Positions 33,621 through 42,246 of a stretch of 64,000 nucleotides of DNA are shown one piece after another. The stretch's first letter is position 1, and each line of letters opens with the position of its first letter. Below the pieces are notes generated by a model. It was not told the origin of the DNA. It saw only the letters and a list, made by a program, of their open reading frames with translations, and did no database searches. The stretch covers positions 2,051,001 to 2,115,000 of the forward strand of contig NZ_CP016808.1 in assembly GCF_002741035.1 (NCBI RefSeq), written 5' to 3'. The translations under genes were made by a program, and so were the position numbers. Origin of the DNA: Paenibacillus sp. BIHB 4019. GTDB lineage: Bacteria; Bacillota; Bacilli; Paenibacillales; Paenibacillaceae.

Positions 33621-34763
33621 ATGCGATTATTTCGTACATTATGGATGTTTGCTATCATCACCAGCCTGATTACAGGCACGGTTTCTGCCAGCAGTGCGGA
33701 TGGCACAGTCTCGCAAAAGGAGACGAAACCAGCGGCTGAAGCCCGCAATTATTTGTATTTAATCAAGAAGGATGGCAAATACGGCTACATCAATCAAACC
33801 GGGAAAATCGTCATTGAGCCCGTATACGACGGCGGTTCACGTTCCTTTTCCTTTAAACCGAATGAGCCAGTCCAAGTCACTGACAATAAACAGAAGAAAA
33901 TCATCTATTTTTCGGCAGAAGGAACGAAGCTGTTTGAATGCCCTCAGGAACGCTGCGTTGGCATTATGCAGAACGAGCGGGTCATCTACACTGAGAAAAT
34001 TGAAGGCGCAGATGGAAAGCTGCAGAAGAGGTATGGCTATTTGAATGCCAAGGGTGAAAAGATAACCGAGCCGATTTTTCATAAAGCCCGTGAATTTTCC
34101 GAAGGGCTCGCCATCGTGACGATGGGCAAAGGCAGCGGCTACATTAATACAGCGGGCGAGCTCGTCATTCCTTATCAGTTCAGCAGTTCAGCCAACTTTT
34201 CAGATGGCATGGCCGTAGTCGGATATTTGAAAAAAAGCAAGGATGGCATATCAATCAAATACGGATTTATTGATAAAACCGGAAAGCTAGTTATTCCTGC
34301 GCGCTATAATTATGCCGATTCGTTTACGGATGGCGCCGCACGCGTGTCTTCTGAGGACACCTACGGTTTTATTAACAAGAGCGGCGAGTTTCTGTTTGAG
34401 CCCAATTACACCGCTGTTCAGCCTTTCTCAGAGGGCCTTGCCTACGTTGAACGCAATGGCAAATCCTTTTTCGTCGATAAACAAGGAAAAAGAGCTACCA
34501 TGAACGTGAGTTCCAGCGGCCCTTTCTCAAACGGACTAGCCCCTGTTCAAGCAGGCTCATCCTTTGGTTATATCAATCAGCAAGGTGCTTATGCGATCAA
34601 ACCTGCGGCTGCATATAGCTATGCCGAGCCATTCCGGGGAGAGCTGGCTGTCGTCGAGCTCCGCGAAAATGCTAAAATGAAGACGCCCGCTATGAAAGCC
34701 TACATCAATAAGACAGGCGCAATCGTTTGGAACAATATTGAAGACGTGAAATGGCAGAGCTAG
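33621..34763 (+). CDS. Secreted WG-repeat protein
   Basis: 380 residues. Signal peptide (LFRTLWMFAIITSLITGTVSASSA) then about seven WG/KWG-type repeats with the recurring pattern YGYINxxGKxVIxPxYxxAxxFSxGLAxV, for example KYGYINQTGKIVIEPVYD and YGFIDKTGKLVIPARYNYADSF. The repeats likely form a beta-propeller-like surface for binding. ATG at 33621 has GAGAGGAAATAGGA upstream; the frame extends further up but without a ribosome site. Its stop overlaps the stop of the convergent phosphoesterase gene by 4 bases. Function unknown. Confidence 0.8.
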   Translation: MRLFRTLWMFAIITSLITGTVSASSADGTVSQKETKPAAEARNYLYLIKKDGKYGYINQTGKIVIEPVYDGGSRSFSFKPNEPVQVTDNKQKKIIYFSAEGTKLFECPQERCVGIMQNERVIYTEKIEGADGKLQKRYGYLNAKGEKITEPIFHKAREFSEGLAIVTMGKGSGYINTAGELVIPYQFSSSANFSDGMAVVGYLKKSKDGISIKYGFIDKTGKLVIPARYNYADSFTDGAARVSSEDTYGFINKSGEFLFEPNYTAVQPFSEGLAYVERNGKSFFVDKQGKRATMNVSSSGPFSNGLAPVQAGSSFGYINQQGAYAIKPAAAYSYAEPFRGELAVVELRENAKMKTPAMKAYINKTGAIVWNNIEDVKWQS

Positions 34764-35674
34764 CTTCCTTTTTCACCCGCATAACCGTTATGCACAAAAT
34801 AGTCCTGGGCTTCCATCCACTGGCGCGCCACAAAATCACGGCCCCGGACACGTACGCCCTGCTCGTATACTTCTATATAATAGCCTTGGCTGCCGGCCTT
34901 ATGCGCATCCTCATCCGTCCACAAATAAGCGACGGATGCTGCGTTGAACATGGTTGCGATCTCGCCTTGCCCATCAAACACCGTATGCGGCGCATCCAGT
35001 TCCCAGTGGGTGTGCCCGGTGAATAATATTACCTGCGGCCAGCCGGCTAGCACCGCGCGCAGCTCTTCGTCCTGATTAACACCGTACCACTCCTGCTCCT
35101 CCAGCGAGCCGGCAACTGTATCTTTCAGCGGCTGATGAAGAAATAGGAACACGGGACGCGAATCCCCGCGATGCTCCTCCAGCTTCTCTCCAAGCCACGC
35201 TAGCTGCGTACTGGACAGCTCCGCATTTTTAGCCGTCTGGAGCTCAGAACCTAGAAAAATAAAATGGCTGCCGCCTATCCAGCGGTCATAATAAACAGCA
35301 GTCATCCCTGTATAATGCTTGAAGCTGCCGAGCTCCTGCCCTTGCTCCCAATCCTTCCAAGTATCATGGTTGCCGATCGTATACAGCATAGGCGGAAGCT
35401 CGCCCTGCCGCTTCACACGCTCGACAATCGCTGAAAACTGCGCATATTCCGCTTCATCTCCATGATCCGTAATATCTCCGGCATGCATAATGCCAGCGCT
35501 GCCCGAGGCAGCCGCCAGTTCTTGAATATCCAGCAGCGCCCGCTCAAAATGCTGATTATGCACATGGCTCGGGTCAACCGTTACATGAGTATCCGTAATG
35601 ACCTGAAAAAACATCAGCGGCTCGCCGAGGCCAGGCACCGTCTCTTTTTCACACCACAAACTAACCTTCTTCAT
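34760..35674 (-). CDS. Calcineurin-like metallophosphoesterase
   Basis: 304 residues. Metal-binding motifs in order: DTHV, GIMHAGDITDHGDE, IGNHDTW, FLHQPL and FTGHTHWELD, the complete calcineurin-like set. No signal peptide, so cytoplasmic. RBS AAAGGAG before ATG 35674. It is downstream of an importer of glycerol-phosphate/sugar type, which would fit hydrolysis of an imported phosphodiester or phosphomonoester; that link is inference. Confidence 0.85.
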   Translation of the reverse strand: MKKVSLWCEKETVPGLGEPLMFFQVITDTHVTVDPSHVHNQHFERALLDIQELAAASGSAGIMHAGDITDHGDEAEYAQFSAIVERVKRQGELPPMLYTIGNHDTWKDWEQGQELGSFKHYTGMTAVYYDRWIGGSHFIFLGSELQTAKNAELSSTQLAWLGEKLEEHRGDSRPVFLFLHQPLKDTVAGSLEEQEWYGVNQDEELRAVLAGWPQVILFTGHTHWELDAPHTVFDGQGEIATMFNAASVAYLWTDEDAHKAGSQGYYIEVYEQGVRVRGRDFVARQWMEAQDYFVHNGYAGEKGS

Positions 35675-35772
35675 GATTAAAACTCCTTTGCTGATGCTGC
35701 CGCCTATGCTGCTTTTACTAATGTTGCTAATTTTACTCCCTTAGCCTTAGCCGCTTCGCCGCTCCAACTCCG

Positions 35773-36117
35773 TTAATTCCCTCTAACGGCTGCGCCATGC
35801 GCGCTAATGCTCATATTCAGCCCAACTACCCCGATAACGATAACTCCGACCCATAGCAGGGCCGAAAGCGGGATTCGCTCGCCGAACCAAATATAGCCCG
35901 CTCCTGTAATCAGCGTAATGCCTATGCCTGACCATACCGCATACGCAACGCTTACATGCATATAACGCAGGGCGAAGTTCAGGCACGTAAAGCTGCTTCC
36001 ATAAAAAATAAACATAGCAATCGACGGAACGACACGCGTAAAGCTCGCCGATAGTTTCATAGATATTGTTCCTGACAATTCCAGCACAATCGCCAGTGCC
36101 AGCCATAGATAACCCAA
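35773..36117 (-). CDS. Small multidrug resistance (SMR/EmrE-type) exporter
   Basis: 114 residues, four hydrophobic segments. The essential membrane glutamate is in IVLELSGTISMKLS, and VAYAVWSGIGITLITG is the third-helix signature of the drug-exporting branch. Functions as a dimer exchanging protons for cationic compounds. It starts 8 bases after the HAD gene, so it is in the importer operon. Related SMR proteins (Gdx) export guanidinium, but this one is not behind a riboswitch and does not clearly match Gdx. Confidence 0.85.
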   Translation of the reverse strand: MGYLWLALAIVLELSGTISMKLSASFTRVVPSIAMFIFYGSSFTCLNFALRYMHVSVAYAVWSGIGITLITGAGYIWFGERIPLSALLWVGVIVIGVVGLNMSISAHGAAVRGN

Positions 36118-36124
36118 TGTTTAC

Positions 36125-37012
36125 TCACCCTTCAGTATGAGTTTCCTCCACAGCAAGCTGCGAATAGGAAGCAATGATGACATCCGCCGAGGGAAGCACG
36201 CTCGCGGCCTGATTGGCTATGCCAATACATAAGGCCGCTCCTGCTGCCTGCCCCATTCGCATATCGCCATCGGTATCGCCAATAATAGCAATCGACGACG
36301 GGGCAACGCCAAGCTTCTGGCAAGCCAGCTCCAGCATATCGGGATACGGCTTGCTGCGCGGTACAAGATCCGCTCCTACGATGACAGAGAAGTGGGGCAG
36401 AAGCCCCATCCACTCCAAATGCTCGCGCGCCGCTTCGGTATCGTCTGCCGTGACGATGCCGAGCTTCAGCCCCGCTTTCTTGCACTGTTCAATAAAAGGG
36501 ATAACGCCTGCAAGCGGGATAGCAGATTTGCGCCTTTTCAGCTCCCTATCAGCCTCTTCCTTGCTTTCCCTGACTAGCTGCATCGACTCGGCCCAGGATA
36601 AACCAAGCTTATAGCCTTGCAAAGCTGCAATGGCATACAGATCATTCATCGTCCCCATCGCGAGCGGCCCATTGCGGTCATACGCGCATACATTTCCCGA
36701 CGCATCAAGGCTGGTTCCCCAGAGGGAGGGGAAAATCCCCTTCGGCAGCAGCAAGCCCTTAGCCGCGAGACGCGCTGTATAACGGCTAGCCAGCAGCTCG
36801 CTCCAATTTCCCCACATCGAGACAAAATCAATAATCGTTCCGTCTTTATCAAAAAGAATGCCTTCAACGCCGCACGGCTTGCCGCCGTCAACCTTAAGGC
36901 CAGCAACGGTATGCTGCTTCCCTTGAGCTTGTCTCTGGTTTCGCTGCTGTTCCTGCTCCAATCCATCTTGTAGGGCTTGTAGCGCTTCTGAACGAGCTGA
37001 ATGTTCTGCCAT
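36125..37012 (-). CDS. HAD-superfamily phosphatase
   Basis: 295 residues. HAD motif I is ILFDKDGTIIDF near residue 53, motif II GIVTADDTEAAREHLEW, motif III region PRSKPYPDMLELA and motif IV AIIGDTDGDMRMG. The N-terminal 45 residues before the domain are Gln/Glu-rich and unusual; the true start may be internal, but no better ribosome site is visible. It starts 4 bases after the binding-protein stop. A phosphoglycolate/phosphosugar phosphatase role fits the transporter context. Confidence 0.82.
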   Translation of the reverse strand: MAEHSARSEALQALQDGLEQEQQRNQRQAQGKQHTVAGLKVDGGKPCGVEGILFDKDGTIIDFVSMWGNWSELLASRYTARLAAKGLLLPKGIFPSLWGTSLDASGNVCAYDRNGPLAMGTMNDLYAIAALQGYKLGLSWAESMQLVRESKEEADRELKRRKSAIPLAGVIPFIEQCKKAGLKLGIVTADDTEAAREHLEWMGLLPHFSVIVGADLVPRSKPYPDMLELACQKLGVAPSSIAIIGDTDGDMRMGQAAGAALCIGIANQAASVLPSADVIIASYSQLAVEETHTEG

Positions 37013-37015
37013 CCC

Positions 37016-38374
37016 TTATTTGCCCTTCAACGCTTTATCCAGCTCACGCTGGGCGGTTTCCTTCGCCTGCTTCAGCGCCTTCTCTGCCGAAATGTTCTCG
37101 ATTTGCACCTGATCAGCGGCTACAGTCAGCGCATCGTTGATTTTGCCGCCCGTCGGATCAAGGAATGGCTTCGAGCCGTGCGAAGCTTGCTGCAAAGGAA
37201 TTTTGATTTGCGGATTTGTGTCGCTGAATGCCTTGAAAGCCGGATCATCCTGCGCGGACAAACGAACAGCAATGTAGCCTGTGTTCATCGACCAAGCCGC
37301 TGTATTTTCGCTTTTCGTAAAGAACGACAGCCATTTAAAGGCCGCTTCCTTCTGCTCATCCTTCGCTTTGGCAGGTACGCCCGCCATAATGGCCTGTGCG
37401 ACTGGCTTGCCTTCGCCTACCCTTTCCCAGCCAGGCTGCTGCATTGCGCCAACGATGCTGAAGTCCAGATCGCCTTGGTCGCCGCTGGAGCCCGTGTAGC
37501 CTGCTGCTTGGCCCTTCATGACATCATCTATCGTTTTGTACCAGTATTCCCAGCCTTGTCCACCAGAGTGAATCGCCATCGTCTTATCTTCATGCAGCCA
37601 TTTGCGGAATAAATCCCATGTCTCAATCCATTCCGGCGAATCGAATACGACTGTTTTGCCGTCATCGCTTAAAATTTTGCCGCCTTTGCTAAGTGCCGCA
37701 TCAATCATATTGCCCGAGCCCCACATCGGCTCCCAGCCATAAAAGGTCGTTTTGCCGCCATCCTTTACAGACATCTTTTCCGCCGCTTTAGCCAGGTCTT
37801 CCCAAGTCTTAATGTCCTCTGCCTTAATTCCCGCTTTCTCGAAAGTGTCCAGACGGTAATACATCACTTGGGTCGTTCCATACATCGGCATAAAATACTG
37901 CTTGCCCGCTACTTGCCCTTGCTCCAGAAACGTTTGAATAAAATCTTCTTTCTTAAAATCCGGAGCAGCCGCGATATAGTCATCCAGCGGTTCAAAATAC
38001 CCTTTAGCTGCCCAGTCCACATTGGAGGCTAGCACCGCAGCTGGCGGCTGATTGGCGGCAATAGCGGCCTGAAGCTTTTGCTCCGTTTCGCTGTAATCCC
38101 CCTGCACAACGCCTTTAACGATAACTTCGCTTTGCGATTCATTGAATTTCTTAATGAGTGCTTCCACATTTTCGCCCAGCTTGCCGCCAAGGCCATACCA
38201 AAACTCGATCTGCACCGGCGCTTTCGGCGCCTCTGAAGCTGCTGCCGATTGTTGGGGCGCACTGCTGCTGCTCGCTCCACCCGTCTGCGTGCCTGCCGTC
38301 TGTCCACATGCGCTAAGCGTCACCATTGCAAGTGCGAGCGACATCGTTCCCGCCCATTTCATTTTTCTCAACAT
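37016..38374 (-). CDS. Extracellular solute-binding lipoprotein (UgpB/MalE type)
   Basis: 452 residues. Lipobox in SLALAMVTLSACGQ, a Ser/Gln-rich linker, then QIEFWYGLGGKLGENVEALIKKFNESQSEVIVKGVVQGDY and FTKSENTAAWSMNTGYIAVR, a pattern I associate with glycerol-3-phosphate-binding UgpB-like proteins, though other sugars are possible. ATG at 38374 has GGAGG eight bases upstream. Works with the two permeases encoded upstream; no ATPase gene is present, as is common where one shared MsmX-type ATPase serves several importers. Confidence 0.85.
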   Translation of the reverse strand: MLRKMKWAGTMSLALAMVTLSACGQTAGTQTGGASSSSAPQQSAAASEAPKAPVQIEFWYGLGGKLGENVEALIKKFNESQSEVIVKGVVQGDYSETEQKLQAAIAANQPPAAVLASNVDWAAKGYFEPLDDYIAAAPDFKKEDFIQTFLEQGQVAGKQYFMPMYGTTQVMYYRLDTFEKAGIKAEDIKTWEDLAKAAEKMSVKDGGKTTFYGWEPMWGSGNMIDAALSKGGKILSDDGKTVVFDSPEWIETWDLFRKWLHEDKTMAIHSGGQGWEYWYKTIDDVMKGQAAGYTGSSGDQGDLDFSIVGAMQQPGWERVGEGKPVAQAIMAGVPAKAKDEQKEAAFKWLSFFTKSENTAAWSMNTGYIAVRLSAQDDPAFKAFSDTNPQIKIPLQQASHGSKPFLDPTGGKINDALTVAADQVQIENISAEKALKQAKETAQRELDKALKGK

Positions 38375-38419
38375 GGTCCATTCCTCCACTATTTATATTG
38401 TTGATTTCGTAAAGCTACC

Positions 38420-39259
38420 CTACCCCTTAATGCCTGAAGATAAGTTAACACTCTGCATAATCGTCCGCTGGGCGAACAGAAACAGCAGCAAGAGCGGAAT
38501 AATCGTGAAAGAGCTTGCCGCCATAATGAGCGGCCATTTCAGCCCGTAAGCACCCCCTTCCACGAAGAAGCTGCGCAGTCCCGCCGACACGAGCTGGAGA
38601 TCGGGATTTTTCGTAATGAGCATCGGCCAAAAATAATTGTTGTACTGAGAGATAAATGTGATGAGTGCCAGTACTACGAACGAGGCGCGGGTCAGCGGCA
38701 TCATAATTGTCCATAAAATTCGGCTGTGCGACGCGCCATCAATTTGCCCTGCCTCCACCATCTCATGCGACACTTGCAGAAACGCCTGCCTGATGAGAAA
38801 AATCGAGAAGACGCTGACCGCGTTTGATATAATCAGGCCCGCATATGAATCCAGCAAATAAAGCTTGGACAAAATCATATAGCTGGGCAAATACACCGCT
38901 GTGCTTGGAATCATGTAACCGAGCATAATGATGCCGGTCAAAAACCCTTTCAACCGAAATTTCATATGGGTCAAAGCATAAGCCATCATAGCTGAATTTA
39001 TAATTTGCAAAAGAACGATGGCGCCCGCAACGATTACGCTGTTGGCTATATATTGACCGAACGGCGCTGCCAGCCACGCCTCCACATAATTGCTCCATAG
39101 CGGCAGCTCCGGCCATAATGTCGGCGGAAACTGCCAAATCTCATCATTTGTCTTTAGCGCGCTCGTCATCATCCAATAGAATGGAAATGCCATTGCGAGC
39201 GCAATAGCCAGCAGGCTAATATGCCGCAGCGCCAGCCCTGCCTGGTAAACACCCTTCAT
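38420..39259 (-). CDS. Carbohydrate ABC transporter permease (MalG/UgpE type)
   Basis: 279 residues, six hydrophobic segments. EAA loop visible in EAGQIDGASHSRILWTIMMPLTRASFVVLALITFI. ATG at 39259 has GGGAGGAA upstream; the frame to 39319 has no ribosome site. Pairs with the MalF-type permease. Confidence 0.88.
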   Translation of the reverse strand: MKGVYQAGLALRHISLLAIALAMAFPFYWMMTSALKTNDEIWQFPPTLWPELPLWSNYVEAWLAAPFGQYIANSVIVAGAIVLLQIINSAMMAYALTHMKFRLKGFLTGIIMLGYMIPSTAVYLPSYMILSKLYLLDSYAGLIISNAVSVFSIFLIRQAFLQVSHEMVEAGQIDGASHSRILWTIMMPLTRASFVVLALITFISQYNNYFWPMLITKNPDLQLVSAGLRSFFVEGGAYGLKWPLIMAASSFTIIPLLLLFLFAQRTIMQSVNLSSGIKG

Positions 39260-39384
39260 AACTCCAAATTCCTCCCTTTTAGGAGCTGCGAGGAATGAGT
39301 ACCCACTTTTGCTGAGCAAATCTCCACGGTTTTGGGAGTCTTGTCAACAAATTAGCGGTACTTTATTTCGTCGCAGTCTCTTAG

Positions 39385-40269
39385 CTAGTTGTAATGCACC
39401 ATTTTGCGGCTGACCGAGAAGGATAGCACGGACAACAGAACACAGATTGCGATCATAACGATGGAAATCGATGATGCTTCGCCAACCTGGAACGATTCGA
39501 AGGCCGATTGGTAATACAGATAAAGCAGCGTACGCGTAGAGCCTGATGGACCGCCTTGCGTCAGTACATTAATGGAGTCGTAAGCTTGCAGCGCATCGAT
39601 CGTCTGTACAACGAACAGGAAGAACGTCGTTGGCGAGATAAGCGGCAGCGTTACGTGCAGAAATTTTTGAATTGCCCCCGCTCCATCGAGCCCGGCCGCC
39701 TCCAGCATATCTGTCGGCACGCTTCTCAGCGCTACAATGTAGAAGATCATCGCCCATCCGACCGATTTCCAGATGCCCACCAGCAGCACTCCGACCAAAG
39801 CCCATTTGGGATCTTGCAGCCAGCCAATGGCCGGAAGGCCAATTGCCCCTAAAATCGTATTTCCAAGCCCCACTTTAGGCTCTAAAATCCATGACCATAC
39901 AATTGAAACGGCAACCGTTGGCGTTACCCATGGCGCGAATACGAGCGTCCGGTACAGAGCCGAGCCCTTAAGCGAGCGTCCGAGCAGCAGCGCCAGCCCC
40001 AGCCCGCCTGCCATAATAGGCAGCACGCTGCCAAGACAGAATAGCAGCGTCACCTTCAGCGACTGGTAGAAGGCGGGATTTTGCAGCAAATACACATAAT
40101 TATCCAAGCCGACGAACAGCTTGTCCGGACTCATAAAATCCCATTCCACGAAGCTCAGATAAAAGACATAGGCCAGCGGCGCCAGCCAGAACACCGTAAT
40201 CGGAATCATCGCCGGCAGCGTAAACAGCACTGCTTTTATCTCATTCAACCATCCTGTCCGTTTCAACAC
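39385..40269 (-). CDS. Carbohydrate ABC transporter permease (MalF/UgpA type)
   Basis: 294 residues, six hydrophobic segments. EAA loop: EAAGLDGAGAIQKFLHVTLPLISPTTFFLFVVQTI. GTG start at 40269 with GGAGAG five bases upstream. First gene of the importer operon; a divergent GbsR/MarR-type regulator starts 225 bases away and is a candidate regulator. Confidence 0.88.
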   Translation of the reverse strand: MLKRTGWLNEIKAVLFTLPAMIPITVFWLAPLAYVFYLSFVEWDFMSPDKLFVGLDNYVYLLQNPAFYQSLKVTLLFCLGSVLPIMAGGLGLALLLGRSLKGSALYRTLVFAPWVTPTVAVSIVWSWILEPKVGLGNTILGAIGLPAIGWLQDPKWALVGVLLVGIWKSVGWAMIFYIVALRSVPTDMLEAAGLDGAGAIQKFLHVTLPLISPTTFFLFVVQTIDALQAYDSINVLTQGGPSGSTRTLLYLYYQSAFESFQVGEASSISIVMIAICVLLSVLSFSVSRKMVHYN

Positions 40270-40493
40270 TCAAACTCTCCATTCAATAAAAATTTAATTA
40301 ACGACCAAATGACCCGTTTACCGAAATAAAAATCTATAAATTCAAAATTTATTGTATACTCATTATGTCGCAGAACTATTAACGCATCGTCATCACCAGC
40401 TTAATTTCTTGTAAAGATACAAATATAAAGCTGGATTTTTAAGAATTCGCTATAATATGGGCAAGAGGCAGACGGGAGAAATGGAGGATGGTT

Positions 40494-41033
40494 ATGCCAG
40501 ACCATACGGAGGAGCAGGAGACGCAGCGGCTTGCCTTGCGCCAAACGATGATTGACGCAATCGCGCAAACGATGAATTTATATGGGGCGAATTATTCGTT
40601 CGGACAATTATATGGCATTATGTTTTTCGAGGATAAACCGATGACGCTCGACGAGATGAAGGCGCATATGAATATGAGCAAAAGCAATATGAGCTATGCG
40701 GTGCGCTCGTTAATGTCGTCGCAAATGATTATGAAACTGCCGGAGAAACGGGAGCGGCAGGACCAGTATCAGGCAGAGACCGATTTTTTCAAAACGTTCC
40801 AAAACTTTTTCACCTCCAAGCTCCAGCACGAAGTGGATGTCATGACGGAAGCGGCCGAATCGACTATTCCGCTGCTCAGCGAGCTGATTCTGGATATGAA
40901 GACGAGCGAGGAGGAGCGTATGCGCTGCCTGGAGGATTTGCAGAAGCTGCGGCATGCCGTGCAGTATTACGCTTGGCTCCAGCAATTCGTGGACCAATTA
41001 AAGGCGGGAGCCTTTTTCGAAAAAAGCACCTGA
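40494..41033 (+). CDS. GbsR/MarR-family transcriptional regulator
   Basis: 179 residues. Winged-helix region: NYSFGQLYGIMFFEDKPMTLDEMKAHMNMSKSNMSYAVRSLMSSQMIMKLPEKRERQDQYQAETDFFKTFQNFF, the GbsR pattern. Members in bacilli sense choline or glycine betaine and repress osmoprotectant genes. No such genes are nearby, so the target may be the divergent importer or lie elsewhere. ATG at 40494 has GGAGG seven bases upstream; ATG 40488 is too close. A TATAAT lies at 40451-40456. Confidence 0.8.
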   Translation: MPDHTEEQETQRLALRQTMIDAIAQTMNLYGANYSFGQLYGIMFFEDKPMTLDEMKAHMNMSKSNMSYAVRSLMSSQMIMKLPEKRERQDQYQAETDFFKTFQNFFTSKLQHEVDVMTEAAESTIPLLSELILDMKTSEEERMRCLEDLQKLRHAVQYYAWLQQFVDQLKAGAFFEKST

Positions 41034-41145
41034 GCATGCCGTGATGCCGCGCATCGCAAGATTAGAAGGCTAGCGTCGAGAGGCGCTTCCATCCTATTGA
41101 AGATAGATGATTGACGATTGAAGGAAACTCGCTTATCAGGCACAC

Positions 41146-41182
41146 AAAAAGCGGCCCCATGCAAATGCATGGAGCCGCTTTT
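41146..41182 (-). terminator. Intrinsic terminator after ctc
   Basis: AAAAGCGGCTCCATGCA / TGCATGGGGCCGCTTTTT arms on the minus strand. The rest of the 290-base gap between the GbsR-type gene and ctc shows no gene. Confidence 0.8.
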
Positions 41183-41321
41183 ATCGTGTGAAAATATATG
41201 GAAACGTTTGGGGACGTTTCTTTGCACCTATAATAATGATCCATCAGAAGCTGCCGTTCACGCTTGTCCTAAGAGCTACGAGCTTCTAACTAAGAGCGAC
41301 AAGCTGCTGGGAGCCTGCAAG

Positions 41322-41972
41322 CTACGAGCTGCTGCCAACCTCTTTCGCATCCTCGGAGCGTATCTCGTGAGCAAACGTCTCGGCTGCCGATTCCTCCGCT
41401 TCCTCTTCGGAAAGTTCCTTCTGAGGAGCCAGCACAGTCACAACGACCTGCTCGGGATCGGACTTCACTTCTACACCGCTTGGCACCACGATATCGCTGA
41501 CGAGCAGGTTGCTGCCCATCTCCAAATCCGCCACGTTCAGCTCAATGGAATCCGGAATGCTGCCCGGCAAGCACTGCACCTCAAGCTCATGGAGCATTAC
41601 CTGCAAGATTCCGCCTTCCTTCACCCCGTTCGCTTCACCGAGGAAGTCGATGCGAACCTGCGTCTTCACTTCTTCATTCATGTTAATTTGATGAAAATCC
41701 ACATGCAGCACTTGGCGCGATACCGGATCACGCTGTACATCCGTTATCATAACCGGCTTTTTGCCATGGGATGGAATATTCAGTTCCAGTACGGCCTTTG
41801 GATGCGAACGGAGCAAAGCCAGCAATTCTTTCTCTTCAAGCAAAACAGATGTGGATTGGGACAGCTGTTTGCCATATACGACGGCAGGCACTTTGCCCCG
41901 CTGTCTCAGGGAGCGCAGCTCACCGTTTGTAAGAGCAGTTCTTGTTTCGGCAATCATCGAGTTAGACATCAT
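41322..41972 (-). CDS. ctc: 50S ribosomal protein L25, general stress form Ctc
   Basis: 216 residues. N-terminal L25 domain binds 5S rRNA (LRSLRQRGKVPAVVYGK, LHVDFHQINMNEEV), followed by the longer TL5/Ctc-type C-terminal domain (GGILQVMLHELEVQCLPGSIPDSIELNVADLEMG, LLVSDI) and an acidic tail. AGGAGG six bases before ATG. In Bacillus subtilis ctc lies between prs and pth and is under sigma-B control; here prs is absent on one side and pth is about 10 kb away on the other. Confidence 0.92.
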   Translation of the reverse strand: MMSNSMIAETRTALTNGELRSLRQRGKVPAVVYGKQLSQSTSVLLEEKELLALLRSHPKAVLELNIPSHGKKPVMITDVQRDPVSRQVLHVDFHQINMNEEVKTQVRIDFLGEANGVKEGGILQVMLHELEVQCLPGSIPDSIELNVADLEMGSNLLVSDIVVPSGVEVKSDPEQVVVTVLAPQKELSEEEAEESAAETFAHEIRSEDAKEVGSSS

Positions 41973-42135
41973 GGAAACCTCCTAGAAAAGTGATATTCCA
42001 TATAGCTTTACCCTAATGAGCCAAAAAATAAACAAGCATAAACGGCGATGCCTTTTTTGAGGCCGCTTTAGAGGCAGCATCCGTGTCGCGGTGAAACACC
42101 GTCAACGAGCACACTGCCACCCCTGCTCCCCAAGA

Positions 42136-42239
42136 TGAAACGGCTATCGCCGTCCTTTGGCGGCGCAGCGCGTCTCATTCCGGGAAATATAAAGGAAGGA
42201 TGGGAGAATTATATCCTTTCCTATCCTTTCCTATATTTT
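42136..42239 (+). repeat. Dispersed intergenic structured repeat, copy 3
   Basis: GAAACGGCTATCGCCGTCCT, TTGGCGGCGCAGCG, then GAAATATAAAGGAAGGAT and ATCCTTTCCTATATTTT; the two halves of the latter can pair. It occupies the space between ctc and glmU where many bacilli have prs. Confidence 0.7.
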
Positions 42240-42246
42240 AAGAAAA

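Noticed and set aside
35773-36117. SMR protein as a guanidinium exporter (Gdx) of the guanidine regulon
   Set aside because: No riboswitch or GlnR-like site nearby, it sits in a different operon, and its sequence fits the general drug-exporting branch.
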